DNA of 15,047 bases from CAYNDB01 sp964395915 (lineage in GTDB: Bacteria; Nitrospinota_A; UBA7883; JAJRTC01). The position numbers and the translations under genes were made by a program. Under the pieces are notes generated by a model, which searched no databases, was not told where the DNA came from, and saw only the letters and a program-made list of their open reading frames with translations. Each line of letters opens with the position of its first letter. The stretch's first letter is position 1. Below are positions 1 to 7,437 of the stretch, piece by piece. The stretch covers positions 1 to 15,047 of the forward strand of contig CAYNDB010000061.1 in the NCBI GenBank assembly GCA_964395915.1, in the 5' to 3' direction.

Positions 1-148
1 TCGCCAGCCCCGCCGCGTCGTCCGCGCCACGGTTGATTCGCAGACCGGATGACAGCCTTTCCAGAGAAGTGCCCAATCTGCTGTTGTTTGTGCCCAGATT
101 ACGTTGGGCGTTAACAGAGAAAATGTTGTTAAAAACTCGTAATGCCAT
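1..148 (-). CDS. fliC: Flagellin, N-terminal part (gene continues off the left edge)
   Basis: Flagellin is the filament subunit exported by the flagellar type III apparatus. The reverse strand encodes 49 residues from an ATG at 148, beginning MALRVFNNIFSVNAQRNLG and including RLSSGLRINRGADDAAGLA. This is the conserved D0/D1 N-terminal helix of flagellins, whose usual form is LSSGLRIN..DDAAGLA. A strong Shine-Dalgarno sequence (GGAGGAG, complement of 155-161) lies 6 nt before the ATG and fixes the start. The rest of the gene, including the variable region and the C-terminal helix, lies outside the window, so subtype and length are unknown. A sigma-28-like promoter lies about 120-150 nt upstream. 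The gene is divergent from a rod/hook-family flagellar gene at 469. Confidence 0.93.
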   Translation of the reverse strand, partial: MALRVFNNIFSVNAQRNLGTNNSRLGTSLERLSSGLRINRGADDAAGLA

Positions 149-160
149 TTTGATCTCCTC

Positions 161-468
161 CTTGATACGTTTACCGCTTCCCTGCTTTCCACCGGGTCTC
201 CCTCCCAATGGCTACAGGCCTTAATGTCTCTGACGGAAAATTACTGATTTCAGTTTATATTCCGCCTAATCATTGTTTCGGAGTAAATAACGATTTCTTT
301 AGTTATACGGATGTATTTTTTTGAATATTTTTCAGAGCTTTTTACACCAAGCGCAAAAAAATCTGGAAAGCTGATAAAACAAGGGTTTATACAGGTCATA
401 TGTCTAGTCAAAATAGAGAAGTATCGGTTAAAATACTTATAGCGAAAGTTTCAGGAGTGTTTGGAATA
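161..468. other. Divergent intergenic region between flagellin and rod-protein genes
   Basis: This is about 308 nt without a convincing gene. It is A+T-rich, especially 285-440. It holds the sigma-28-like site facing the flagellin. For the plus-strand gene the best guess is a weak sigma-70-like pair, TAGTCA at 405-410 and TAAAAT at 429-434 with an 18-nt spacer. That guess is low confidence. No sigma-54 (TGGCAC-N5-TTGC) match was seen by eye on either strand. Confidence 0.5.
275..301 (-). promoter_or_regulatory. Candidate sigma-28 (FliA) promoter for the flagellin gene
   Basis: Read on the minus strand the sequence is TAAAGAAA, 11 nt, then TCCGAAAC. The enterobacterial sigma-28 consensus is TAAAGTTT-N11-GCCGATAA. 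The TAAAG core, the exact 11-nt spacing and the CCGA core all match. A transcript would start near position 268 and leave a leader of roughly 120 nt before the flagellin ATG at 148. Flagellins are typically late, sigma-28-dependent genes, which fits. This was found by eye and not scored against a background. Confidence 0.45.
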
Positions 469-1185
469 ATGATACAAGCCATGAGCGCGGCCCTTACAGG
501 ATTGAGAGCGTATGTGAACAACGCCAGAACCGCCGCGAACAATATCGCAAACTCAAACACACCCGGCTATAAACGTTCCTCAACGGTAACGGAATCCGCC
601 CCGGCTTTTCGAGGGGCGTACACCGGGGCTGTCCTGCGAGAACAAAGCCAGGGCGCAATAGTGTCCACAGGCAACTCGTTTGATGTAGCTATAAATGGCT
701 CCGGTTTTTTCGAGGTCAGAACTTCGGACGGCAAGACAGGATATACCAGGGCAGGCTCCTTCAGGGCGGACAGCCAGGGCAGGCTCGCCGATTCGTCTGG
801 AAATATTTTGCAACCTGAAATAAACGTTCCCGCAGGCGCAAAAGATTTTGCGATAGAGCGGGATGGCTCTGTATCCACCACGGTAAACGGACAGAAACAA
901 AACCTCGGTACTATAAAGATGGTAAATTTTAACAACCCGGGCGGACTTTCCCAGGGTGGGGGGAATGTATATTACGAGACAGCGGCTTCAGGCCAACCTT
1001 CTCCGGGAATTCCCGGAACCGGTGGTTTGGGAGAGATTTATCCAAACTCGCTGGAGCTTTCCAACGTCGATATCGGTGAGGAGATGGTCGGCCTTATCCA
1101 GAGCGAGCACGGGTTTAAGGCGCAGATTAAAACTATCCAGACATCCGACGAAATGCTCGGTTCCCTGCTTGATATAAAAACATAG
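469..1185 (+). CDS. Flagellar basal-body rod/hook family protein (FlgF/FlgG-like)
   Basis: This is a 238-residue structural protein of the flagellar axial family (FlgB/C/E/F/G), exported through the flagellar apparatus to build the rod. The N-terminal helix holds the family signature ANNIANSNTPGYKR. The middle has NGSGFFEVRTSDGKTGYTRAGSF and an LQPEI stretch as in FlgG. The C-terminus (NVDIGEEMVGLIQSEHGF) is the conserved rod C-terminal helix. The length is slightly below E. coli FlgF (251) and FlgG (260). I place the start at 469 (MIQAMSAALTGL), which aligns with family N-termini and has AGGAG at 453-457. An in-frame ATG at 400 would add 23 atypical residues. The gene stands alone beside flagellin rather than in a flgF-flgG-flgA-flgH cluster, so it may be an additional paralogue, and I give no letter. 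Confidence 0.88.
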   Translation: MIQAMSAALTGLRAYVNNARTAANNIANSNTPGYKRSSTVTESAPAFRGAYTGAVLREQSQGAIVSTGNSFDVAINGSGFFEVRTSDGKTGYTRAGSFRADSQGRLADSSGNILQPEINVPAGAKDFAIERDGSVSTTVNGQKQNLGTIKMVNFNNPGGLSQGGGNVYYETAASGQPSPGIPGTGGLGEIYPNSLELSNVDIGEEMVGLIQSEHGFKAQIKTIQTSDEMLGSLLDIKT

Positions 1186-1242
1186 GCGCTCGCCGGATGT
1201 TTTACCTTTTTCCCGTCGGAAAATAAATGTAGACTTTCCCAC

Positions 1243-2319
1243 ATGGGGGAAGAAAATTTCTCAATATTGCGTTCGGCCTCCGGGTTCTATGCCGCGCTTT
1301 TTGCCGATCTGAGATCCGCGAAGGAATCGATACGGATTCAGATGTATTGCATAGAAGAGGGAAAGGTAAGCTTCGACCTCAAGAAAATTCTCGTAGAACG
1401 CGCAAGAGCCGGTGTGTCGGTCGACCTGATGTACGACTCCATAGGCTCATACGATATGCCCAAAGCCTATTTTGACGATTTGGCCAACGGTGGAGTGATA
1501 GTGTCTGAATATCATCCGATAAACCCGCGGCGCGCGCATGGCCCCTTTTCCCTTTCGAGGCTATTTCGGCGTAATCACCGGAAGCTTGTCATTGTGGATT
1601 CGTGGATATATTACATCGGGGGCATGAATATCGGAGAGAGGTTTCTGGAGTGGGAAGACATGATGGCAAGAGGGGAGGGGGACCCGGTAAAAGAGCTTGA
1701 AACTGCTTTCGACCGGGTGTGGAAAGGCAAGCCCTCATGGCCGAAACGCCATAGATTCTCGGGCGGCAAGTTTAAATTAATGCAGGTGTGCGACAGCAGG
1801 CCACAGCTGAATAACTATCCTATAAAACGGCTTTACCTGTCGGCGATAAAAAAAGCGCGATTTCGAATTTGGGTTGCGCAGGCATATTTTCTGCCGCGCC
1901 GCAGGATCATAAAAGCGCTTGCAAAAGCCGCTAATCGAGGTGTCGATGTAAGAATCGTTATTCCGGATGTTTCCGATGTTAAAACGGTCGACCTTGCCGC
2001 GTGGTCTGTCTGTGGACGATTGTTGAAAAAAGGGGTGAAAGTATTCCGGTTTGAAGACAGAATGTTACATGTAAAAATGGCGCTTATCGATGACGAATGG
2101 CTCACCATGGGCACAGCTAACCTCGACTCGATGAGTTTCTACTGGAACATGGAGCTAAACCTTGTTATCCGCGATCCGGCTAAAGTGAAAATTGCGGCCA
2201 ATATTTATAAAGATTACGAGAGCAGGTCGCGGGAAATCGATCCAGGAGAGCCCGCTATGCGGCCCTTGCCGTTACGCGCTGTAGGTCGCGTCTTGTATTA
2301 TTACAGCTGGATATTGTAG
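1243..2319 (+). CDS. Phospholipase D superfamily protein, cardiolipin synthase type
   Basis: This 358-residue protein has two HKD phosphodiesterase motifs: H112-x-K114-x4-D119 (HRKLVIVD, followed by YYIGGMNIGERF) and H276-x-K278-x4-D283 (HVKMALID, followed by GTANLD and NMELNLVI). These flanking patterns are those of bacterial cardiolipin synthases, which join two phosphatidylglycerols into cardiolipin plus glycerol at the inner membrane. There is no N-terminal transmembrane pair. Residues 1-110 start directly with the PLD fold, so it is closer in architecture to the shorter ClsB/ClsC types than to ClsA. Another PLD-family transferase activity cannot be excluded. The start ATG has no clear Shine-Dalgarno sequence. 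It lies 57 nt after the rod gene, and its 3' end overlaps the convergent HD-GYP gene by 19 nt. Confidence 0.85.
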   Translation: MGEENFSILRSASGFYAALFADLRSAKESIRIQMYCIEEGKVSFDLKKILVERARAGVSVDLMYDSIGSYDMPKAYFDDLANGGVIVSEYHPINPRRAHGPFSLSRLFRRNHRKLVIVDSWIYYIGGMNIGERFLEWEDMMARGEGDPVKELETAFDRVWKGKPSWPKRHRFSGGKFKLMQVCDSRPQLNNYPIKRLYLSAIKKARFRIWVAQAYFLPRRRIIKALAKAANRGVDVRIVIPDVSDVKTVDLAAWSVCGRLLKKGVKVFRFEDRMLHVKMALIDDEWLTMGTANLDSMSFYWNMELNLVIRDPAKVKIAANIYKDYESRSREIDPGEPAMRPLPLRAVGRVLYYYSWIL

Positions 2320-3443
2320 CTTGCCTGCCGTTCCTCGGCCGTAAACGGTGGTGTGGACATGTCGTTTGCAACCTTATTGTTTTCAGGCTCCTGATATTTG
2401 AATCTTATTTCCGTGATTTCATCTTTAACCTTGCGGAATTGTTCTACAAGGTAAGGATCGAAATGGGTACCGCTGCTTTTGTATATTTCTTCAAGGGAAT
2501 CTTGAATGCTCCACGCTTTTTTGTATGGTCTCTCGGAGGTCAAAGCGTCGAACACGTCGCATATTGCGCAGATTCTGCCTTCTATAGGGATATTTTCACC
2601 TTTAAGGCCGAATGGATATCCGGAGCCATCCCATTTTTCATGATGGGTAAGGGCGATGACATGCGCCATTTTCATAAGGTCGGAATCATGACCGGCAAGA
2701 AGCTCCGCGCCTATGACAGTGTGGGTTTTCATTATTTTCCATTCCTCAGAATTAAGCTTTCCCGGCTTCAGAAGAATACTGTCCGGCACGCCTATTTTCC
2801 CTACGTCATGCATGGGGCTTGCGTTTAATATAAGTTTTTGATGTTTTTCATCCAAAAGAGCCGTTTTGGCAAGTAAAGCGCACATAGTGCTGATGCGAAC
2901 GATATGGAGCCCTGTCTCATTATCGCGATACTCCGAGGCTTTGCCAAGACGGCGGATTATTTCAAACCTTGTATCTTCAAGCTCACACGTTCTTTCCTGA
3001 ACTTTCTCTTCCAGCGCCTCGTTCTGGCGTTGCACATCCTTGTGGAGCATTCTCATCTCCAGTATATTCTTTACTCTGTTGAGGAGCTCCACGTTGTTGA
3101 AAGGTTTCATTACATAATCTCTCGCCCCGGCTTCAAGAGCCTTTATCACACATTTGTCCTCCTGCCTCGCCGTAATAACAAGCACGGGGATATAGGATTC
3201 GGTCTCGATTTTATTTAGCTGCGCCATTACTTCAAGACCGTTCAAATGCGGCATATCGAGGTCGAGCAGAACAATATCAGGCTTAAACTCTTTATAAAGA
3301 TCAACAGCCCTGGTAGGGTCCGTGATGCTTGCGATATTATTGAAGCCTTCAAACTTCAGGAGACGTTCGTACGAAGTAATATTTTGCGGCTCGTCGTCGA
3401 CGATCATAATTTTCCCGAGCTGGAGCCGATTGACGGAAGTCAT
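2301..3443 (-). CDS. Response regulator with REC and HD-GYP domains (probable c-di-GMP phosphodiesterase)
   Basis: This is a 380-residue two-component output protein. Residues 10-130 are a receiver domain: acidic pair D16/D17, phospho-acceptor D61 in LLDLDMP, T91 in VITA, and K113 in VMKPF. Residues 130-165 look like a coiled-coil linker (RQNEALEEKVQERTCELE). Residues 165-340 are an HD-GYP domain with DNETGLH (E176, H180), HDVGK (H212, D213, K216), H241, HHEKWDGSGYP (267-277) and ICDVFDAL. All the metal-ligand positions expected for an active c-di-GMP phosphodiesterase seem intact. A C-terminal tail (345-380) is outside known domains. GGAGAAG, 5 nt before the ATG, supports the start. No partner kinase is in view, so its input is unknown. 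With flagellar genes nearby, control of the motile/sessile switch is a reasonable inference. Confidence 0.93.
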   Translation of the reverse strand: MTSVNRLQLGKIMIVDDEPQNITSYERLLKFEGFNNIASITDPTRAVDLYKEFKPDIVLLDLDMPHLNGLEVMAQLNKIETESYIPVLVITARQEDKCVIKALEAGARDYVMKPFNNVELLNRVKNILEMRMLHKDVQRQNEALEEKVQERTCELEDTRFEIIRRLGKASEYRDNETGLHIVRISTMCALLAKTALLDEKHQKLILNASPMHDVGKIGVPDSILLKPGKLNSEEWKIMKTHTVIGAELLAGHDSDLMKMAHVIALTHHEKWDGSGYPFGLKGENIPIEGRICAICDVFDALTSERPYKKAWSIQDSLEEIYKSSGTHFDPYLVEQFRKVKDEITEIRFKYQEPENNKVANDMSTPPFTAEERQASYNIQL

Positions 3444-3494
3444 GGTTACTTCTCCAAAGAACTACTGGTGAACAAAGTCAGAACAGATACATAT

Positions 3495-3507
3495 TTGTAT
3501 TATACAA
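3495..3507 (-). promoter_or_regulatory. Candidate -10 box embedded in a 13-nt dyad upstream of the HD-GYP gene
   Basis: On the minus strand, TTGTATAATACAA contains a perfect TATAAT (complement of 3499-3504). The 13-mer is palindromic apart from its central base. The best -35 at 17-nt spacing (3522-3527, ATGCTA) is poor, so an activator or a different sigma factor may be involved. A transcript would start near 3492, about 50 nt before the ATG at 3443. Dyads over a -10 are sometimes repressor operators, but TATAAT-centred symmetry can also arise by chance in A+T-rich DNA. Confidence 0.3.
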
Positions 3508-3559
3508 TCATCAGGGAGGTTTAGCATCATTTATTCGTCTTGTTATATGTATCAAAAAG

Positions 3560-4762
3560 CTACAGATAATACATTAACTGAACTTTCATGTATCCGTCGT
3601 TGCGAACCTGGTAGAGAAGGTCTGAGCTGTCCATATTGGTGAACGCGCCAATTTCAAGAAACGCCTTGAACCGTGAGTCTATACGGCGGCTCGCCTCTAT
3701 TCTGAAAAGAGTCGAGGAATGATCCATGTCTTGATACATTCCCAACAGCATTTCGGTTCCCTCGGCGTCGTTAGGGGTCAACCTCGCCCCGATCATCATA
3801 GCTTTACTAAAAATTGTCGTCGCGTTATTAACCCGGTCGTCTTGAATCCATTCCGCCAGCAGGCCGATATCCCATGAAGTGTCGAGCAGACCAACGTACG
3901 TGTATTCAAACCCGGAAGCGGAGGCTGTGAAAGAGTCGCCCTGCCCGGTTCTGTATATCGCTTCGAGTTTCCACAAAAAGCTTCCTGTGACAAGCTGTAC
4001 ATCGAGCCCTGTCTGGTTGATGATTACGTAGTGTGGAATCAACACAGGCGCGCCTATGGCGTCAAAACCGAGGTTGAAGGAAGGCTCGCGCCCCGTTCCG
4101 TAAAAATGGGATACACCAATATCCCATTCACCGATAGAGACGCTGTATCGCGCCGCATAATCTACATTCCGCTCTTTGTTTCCACTTTCATATGTCGCGT
4201 TATCCGTGTCAATCAAGATGCCTGGACGCAACCGTCCCCCTTTACCGGTAAACGTTCGTTCGCGGAAATATGGCAACAGGAAAAGATCGAGCGTTCCCGA
4301 CGAAGTCGGAAGCGAAAGGCTAATCATCGGCTGGCCAAGTTTAGCTTCACCGTCGAAAGATTCCACAAAATCTGTCTGGTTTACGATATCAACGAGGTGA
4401 ACGGATTCCGTTACTCCCCAGAACACTTTTCCGATCCCGATCCGCGCTTCCCACCAATCCGCCACGTAAAGGTAGTTAAGTTCGCGCAGGTCGAAATGCG
4501 TTCTCTCATTGTCTGCGCTGTCCACCCTCAAAAAAGGTACCGCGGTGATGGAGGAGCCGTCCTTGAACTCGTGATATAGCTCCGGTTGCAATGCCGCCGC
4601 TCCGCTGTTGTGGTCCTGCCCAGGGTATAGGGGAGATTTTGGGAATAAAGTGGTTTCAACAGAAACATTTCCCGTAAGCTCAAGAGCGAAAGCGTTTGAC
4701 GCTAAAAGAGCCACGGTCATGCAGAGGGTCGAGCCGGTTATTTTAAATAGTTTCAAATCCAT
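3560..4762 (-). CDS. Secreted beta-barrel-like outer-membrane protein of unknown function
   Basis: This 400-residue protein has a clear signal peptide: basic N-terminus (MDLKLFK), hydrophobic core around 9-22, and probable cleavage after SNAFA at residue 26. The mature part is rich in alternating polar and aromatic strands (for example LYVADWWEARIGIGK, WDIGVSHFYG, FLWKLEAIYR, YMKVQLMYYL), as expected for a Gram-negative barrel. The stretch GKVFWGVTESVHLVDIVNQTDF recalls the 'WG...D.iNP.D' pattern in DUF1302-type outer-membrane proteins, but I cannot confirm that family. It ends in ...YYL rather than the common terminal F/W. It is divergent from the fatty-acid operon, which invites, but does not prove, a role in hydrophobic substrate uptake. 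The start has only a weak ribosome site (AAAAAGGG directly before ATG). T-rich sequence follows the stop without a clear stem. Confidence 0.75.
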   Translation of the reverse strand: MDLKLFKITGSTLCMTVALLASNAFALELTGNVSVETTLFPKSPLYPGQDHNSGAAALQPELYHEFKDGSSITAVPFLRVDSADNERTHFDLRELNYLYVADWWEARIGIGKVFWGVTESVHLVDIVNQTDFVESFDGEAKLGQPMISLSLPTSSGTLDLFLLPYFRERTFTGKGGRLRPGILIDTDNATYESGNKERNVDYAARYSVSIGEWDIGVSHFYGTGREPSFNLGFDAIGAPVLIPHYVIINQTGLDVQLVTGSFLWKLEAIYRTGQGDSFTASASGFEYTYVGLLDTSWDIGLLAEWIQDDRVNNATTIFSKAMMIGARLTPNDAEGTEMLLGMYQDMDHSSTLFRIEASRRIDSRFKAFLEIGAFTNMDSSDLLYQVRNDGYMKVQLMYYL

Positions 4763-4832
4763 CCCTTTTTATGGTTAATCCTCGAAGCGCCATCGTAATA
4801 GAGTAGAACGTCGTAACGCTCCCGACGCATCA

Positions 4833-4862
4833 TGTCATCCCGGACTTGCTCCGGGATCCCGT
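4833..4862. repeat. Short TGTCATC-type inverted-repeat (REP-like) element
   Basis: TGTCATC begins at 4833. ATCCCGGA (4837-4844) and TCCGGGAT (4850-4857) form a perfect 8-bp stem with a 5-nt loop, CTTGC. This matches the widely seen intergenic 'GTCATCCCGGACTT..TCCGGGATCC' type of dispersed repeat. It lies between the divergent outer-membrane and fadE genes. Its head matches two elements after the acyl-CoA ligase gene (12498 and 12653). With no T-run it is not a typical intrinsic terminator. Confidence 0.7.
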
Positions 4863-4922
4863 CGTCAGAATTGAGATGCCGGCTAAAATCCCGCATGATA
4901 AATATTTTCGATAAATATACAA

Positions 4923-4951
4923 TTGCCGGGCGCCTAATAAGCATATATTAT
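4923..4951 (+). promoter_or_regulatory. Candidate sigma-70 promoter of the fad operon
   Basis: A -35-like TTGCCG (4923-4928, 4 of 6 matches) is followed after 17 nt by TATTAT (4946-4951, 5 of 6 matches). This predicts a start near 4958 and a leader of about 38 nt before the fadE ATG at 4996. A 9-nt direct repeat, GATAAATAT, occurs just upstream at 4897-4905 and 4910-4918 and could be a regulator site. No match to the E. coli FadR operator was recognised by eye. Confidence 0.42.
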
Positions 4952-4995
4952 AAGCAGAGAGTTTATTATATTTTGCCTTGAGAAAAGGTGTAAAA

Positions 4996-7437
4996 ATGGG
5001 CTTTTTGCTTTTCCTCGTTGTGGCGGTTGTTGTTGCGACCGTCCTTTCATATTTTCGCATATCTTTACTCATCTCTACGGCGGTCATCGCCGCTATCGCC
5101 CTGTTATGGATGTGGGCTGGCTTAAGCGGAACTCTTGGCGTCGCTTTTATCTGGATATTTTTCCTGATTATCGCAATTCCACTCAATATCTTCCCGCTAC
5201 GCCGGATATTGATAAGCGACCATGCCTTGCGATTGTTCAGAAAACTGATGCCGCCGATATCGCAGACGGAGCGCGAAGCTTTGGAAGCTGGAACTGTGTG
5301 GTGGGAAGGGGAGCTTTTCAGCGGAGCGCCCGCATGGAAAAAACTGCTCGGATTCAAAAAGCCTGAGCTTACAAAAGAAGAGAAAGATTTTCTTGATGGG
5401 CCTGTTCAGGAGTTTTGCGAAATGCTGGACGACTTCGATATCACGGCAAATCTTCACGATCTTCCTGAAGAGGCGTGGGACTTCATAAAGAAAAATAAAC
5501 TGTTCGGAATGATTATCCCGAAAAAATACGGCGGTCTGGACTTCTCCGCGTTGGGACATTCTGAAGTGGTGATGAAAATCGCCAGCCGAAGCGTCACCGC
5601 CGCTGTGACTGTGATGGTGCCGAACTCTTTGGGGCCCGCCGAGCTTTTGATGCATTACGGAACCGAGGAGCAGAAAGATAAATATCTGCCGGGCCTTGCA
5701 GATGGATCGGAGATTCCATGCTTCGGCCTCACGGAACCTCGCGCCGGGAGTGACGCAAGCTCAATTACAAGCTCCGGTATCGTAACCAAGGGCGAATTCG
5801 AAGGTAAGGAAGTTGTCGGTATAAAGCTAAACTGGGAGAAACGGTATATCACTCTTGCGGCGGTCTCCACCATTATGGGGCTTGCTTTCCGGATGTTCGA
5901 CCCGGATCATCTCCTTGGCGACAAGGAAGATATCGGCATCACCGTGGCCCTTATACCAACTAATCTGCCGGGCATAAAAGCGGATATGCGGCACGACCCG
6001 CTTGGGATACCATTTTATAACTGTCCTGTTACGGGAAAGGATGTGTTTATCCCTGTCGATAATATTATCGGCGGGGAGAAGCAGGCGGGTCATGGCTGGC
6101 ATATGCTGATGGAGCGGCTTGCCATAGGCCGTGGTATCTCGCTTCCAGCCATAAGCGTATCGGCCGCCAAGCTTGCAAGCCAGGCCACTGGCGGATATTC
6201 GCGAATACGCAAACAGTTCAAAATTTCTGTAGGCAAGTTCGAAGGTGTGGAGGAGGCTCTGGCCCCTATTGCCGCTAACGCGTATATCATGGACGCGGCG
6301 CGCCTGCTAACACTCTCCGCTATAGACACAGGAGAGACTCCTGCCCTTGTATCGGCGATATTGAAATATAACCTGACGGAGCGTATGCGTGTTGTCGTAA
6401 ACCATGCGATGGACGTGCAGGGCGGAGGGGCGATATCGCTAGGCCCGAGAAACTTTATGGGTCGTGTATATCAAAGCATCCCTATAAGCATAACTGTGGA
6501 AGGCGCGAACATTTTGACGCGCACACTGATAATTTTCGGGCAAGGTATTATACGCGCCCATCCGTATATATTTAAGGAGATGGAGGCCGCCGCCGATACC
6601 GACCGCGATGCCGCGTCTAAAAAGTTCGACAAGGCGTTGTTCGGCCATATCGGTTTTGTGGCAAGTAACAAGATTCGTTCGATGGTTTCCGGGCTTACGG
6701 GAGGAATACTTCTGCCGTCGCCCACGGGCGGAGTTACGAGGCGATATTATCAGCAATTGGGCAGGATGAGTTCCGCGTTCGCGTTCATATCAGACTCCGC
6801 CATGGCATTGCTGGGTGGAAATTTGCGAAGGAAAGAGAAGCTCTCGGGCCGTCTGGCTGATTGCTTAAGCAACCTCTACCTCGCAAGCGCCGCTTTAAAA
6901 AAATTCGAAGACGACGGCAGGCCGGAAGAGGATATACCTTTGCTCAAATGGTCGCTCGACGACGCGTTATACAGAATTCAGCAGGGGCTGGATGGTTTCC
7001 TTGACAATATCGGCCCGAAATATATTTCATGGCCGTTGCGGATTGTGATATTCCCTCTTGGGCGCCCATATAAGCCGCCAAAGGACAGGCTTGGGCATAA
7101 AGTCGCAAAAATCATCATGGAGCCTTGCGACGCAAGGGCCAGGTTGACAGGAGGCATATTCGTTTCCGGAAAACCTGACAACCCGGTGCGGAGGATAGAG
7201 GACGCGCTTCCGCTCGTGATAGCGTCCGAGCCTATCGAAAAGAAAATATCGGCCGCTGTCCGCGCCGGTAAAGTAAAATCACTGGACCGTATCTCACGCA
7301 TCGAGGAAGCGGCAAGCTGCGGCGTGATAACCGAGGATGAGAAGGAAACCGCCATTATGGCGGAGAATGCAAGGTATGAAGTCATCACAGTTGATGATTT
7401 TCCGAAAGATTACTGGGAGCGACGCAAGACATCATGA
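4996..7437 (+). CDS. fadE: Acyl-CoA dehydrogenase, long FadE type, membrane-anchored
   Basis: FadE catalyses the first beta-oxidation step: FAD-dependent oxidation of acyl-CoA to trans-2-enoyl-CoA, with electrons passed to an electron-transfer system. The protein has 813 residues, almost exactly the length of E. coli FadE (814). Residues 1-66 form three hydrophobic segments (about 3-20, 23-42, 48-66), consistent with inner-membrane attachment. Then come the ACAD N-terminal domain (GMIIPKKYGGL, 171-181), the flavin/substrate motif LTEPRAGSDASS (245-256), and VEGANILTR (501-509). E502 there sits where the ACAD catalytic glutamate (YEGT-type motif) is found. A FadE-specific C-terminal extension follows. 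The ATG at 4996 is chosen over an upstream TTG because AAGGTG (4985-4990) is 5 nt before it. The stop overlaps the fadI start (ATGA), so the two are translationally coupled. Confidence 0.95.
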   Translation: MGFLLFLVVAVVVATVLSYFRISLLISTAVIAAIALLWMWAGLSGTLGVAFIWIFFLIIAIPLNIFPLRRILISDHALRLFRKLMPPISQTEREALEAGTVWWEGELFSGAPAWKKLLGFKKPELTKEEKDFLDGPVQEFCEMLDDFDITANLHDLPEEAWDFIKKNKLFGMIIPKKYGGLDFSALGHSEVVMKIASRSVTAAVTVMVPNSLGPAELLMHYGTEEQKDKYLPGLADGSEIPCFGLTEPRAGSDASSITSSGIVTKGEFEGKEVVGIKLNWEKRYITLAAVSTIMGLAFRMFDPDHLLGDKEDIGITVALIPTNLPGIKADMRHDPLGIPFYNCPVTGKDVFIPVDNIIGGEKQAGHGWHMLMERLAIGRGISLPAISVSAAKLASQATGGYSRIRKQFKISVGKFEGVEEALAPIAANAYIMDAARLLTLSAIDTGETPALVSAILKYNLTERMRVVVNHAMDVQGGGAISLGPRNFMGRVYQSIPISITVEGANILTRTLIIFGQGIIRAHPYIFKEMEAAADTDRDAASKKFDKALFGHIGFVASNKIRSMVSGLTGGILLPSPTGGVTRRYYQQLGRMSSAFAFISDSAMALLGGNLRRKEKLSGRLADCLSNLYLASAALKKFEDDGRPEEDIPLLKWSLDDALYRIQQGLDGFLDNIGPKYISWPLRIVIFPLGRPYKPPKDRLGHKVAKIIMEPCDARARLTGGIFVSGKPDNPVRRIEDALPLVIASEPIEKKISAAVRAGKVKSLDRISRIEEAASCGVITEDEKETAIMAENARYEVITVDDFPKDYWERRKTS

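Noticed and set aside
33..224. A 63-codon plus-strand frame at the left edge
   Set aside because: It is antisense to the flagellin N-terminus, which has a strong Shine-Dalgarno sequence and clear family signature.
4031..4579. A 182-codon plus-strand frame across the outer-membrane protein gene
   Set aside because: The opposite strand encodes a signal-peptide protein with consistent strand pattern throughout, and the plus frame is basic low-quality sequence.
4830..5357. A 175-codon minus-strand frame across the fad promoter and fadE start
   Set aside because: It overlaps the REP-like repeat, the candidate promoter and the fadE membrane segments, and ends in repeat-derived sequence.
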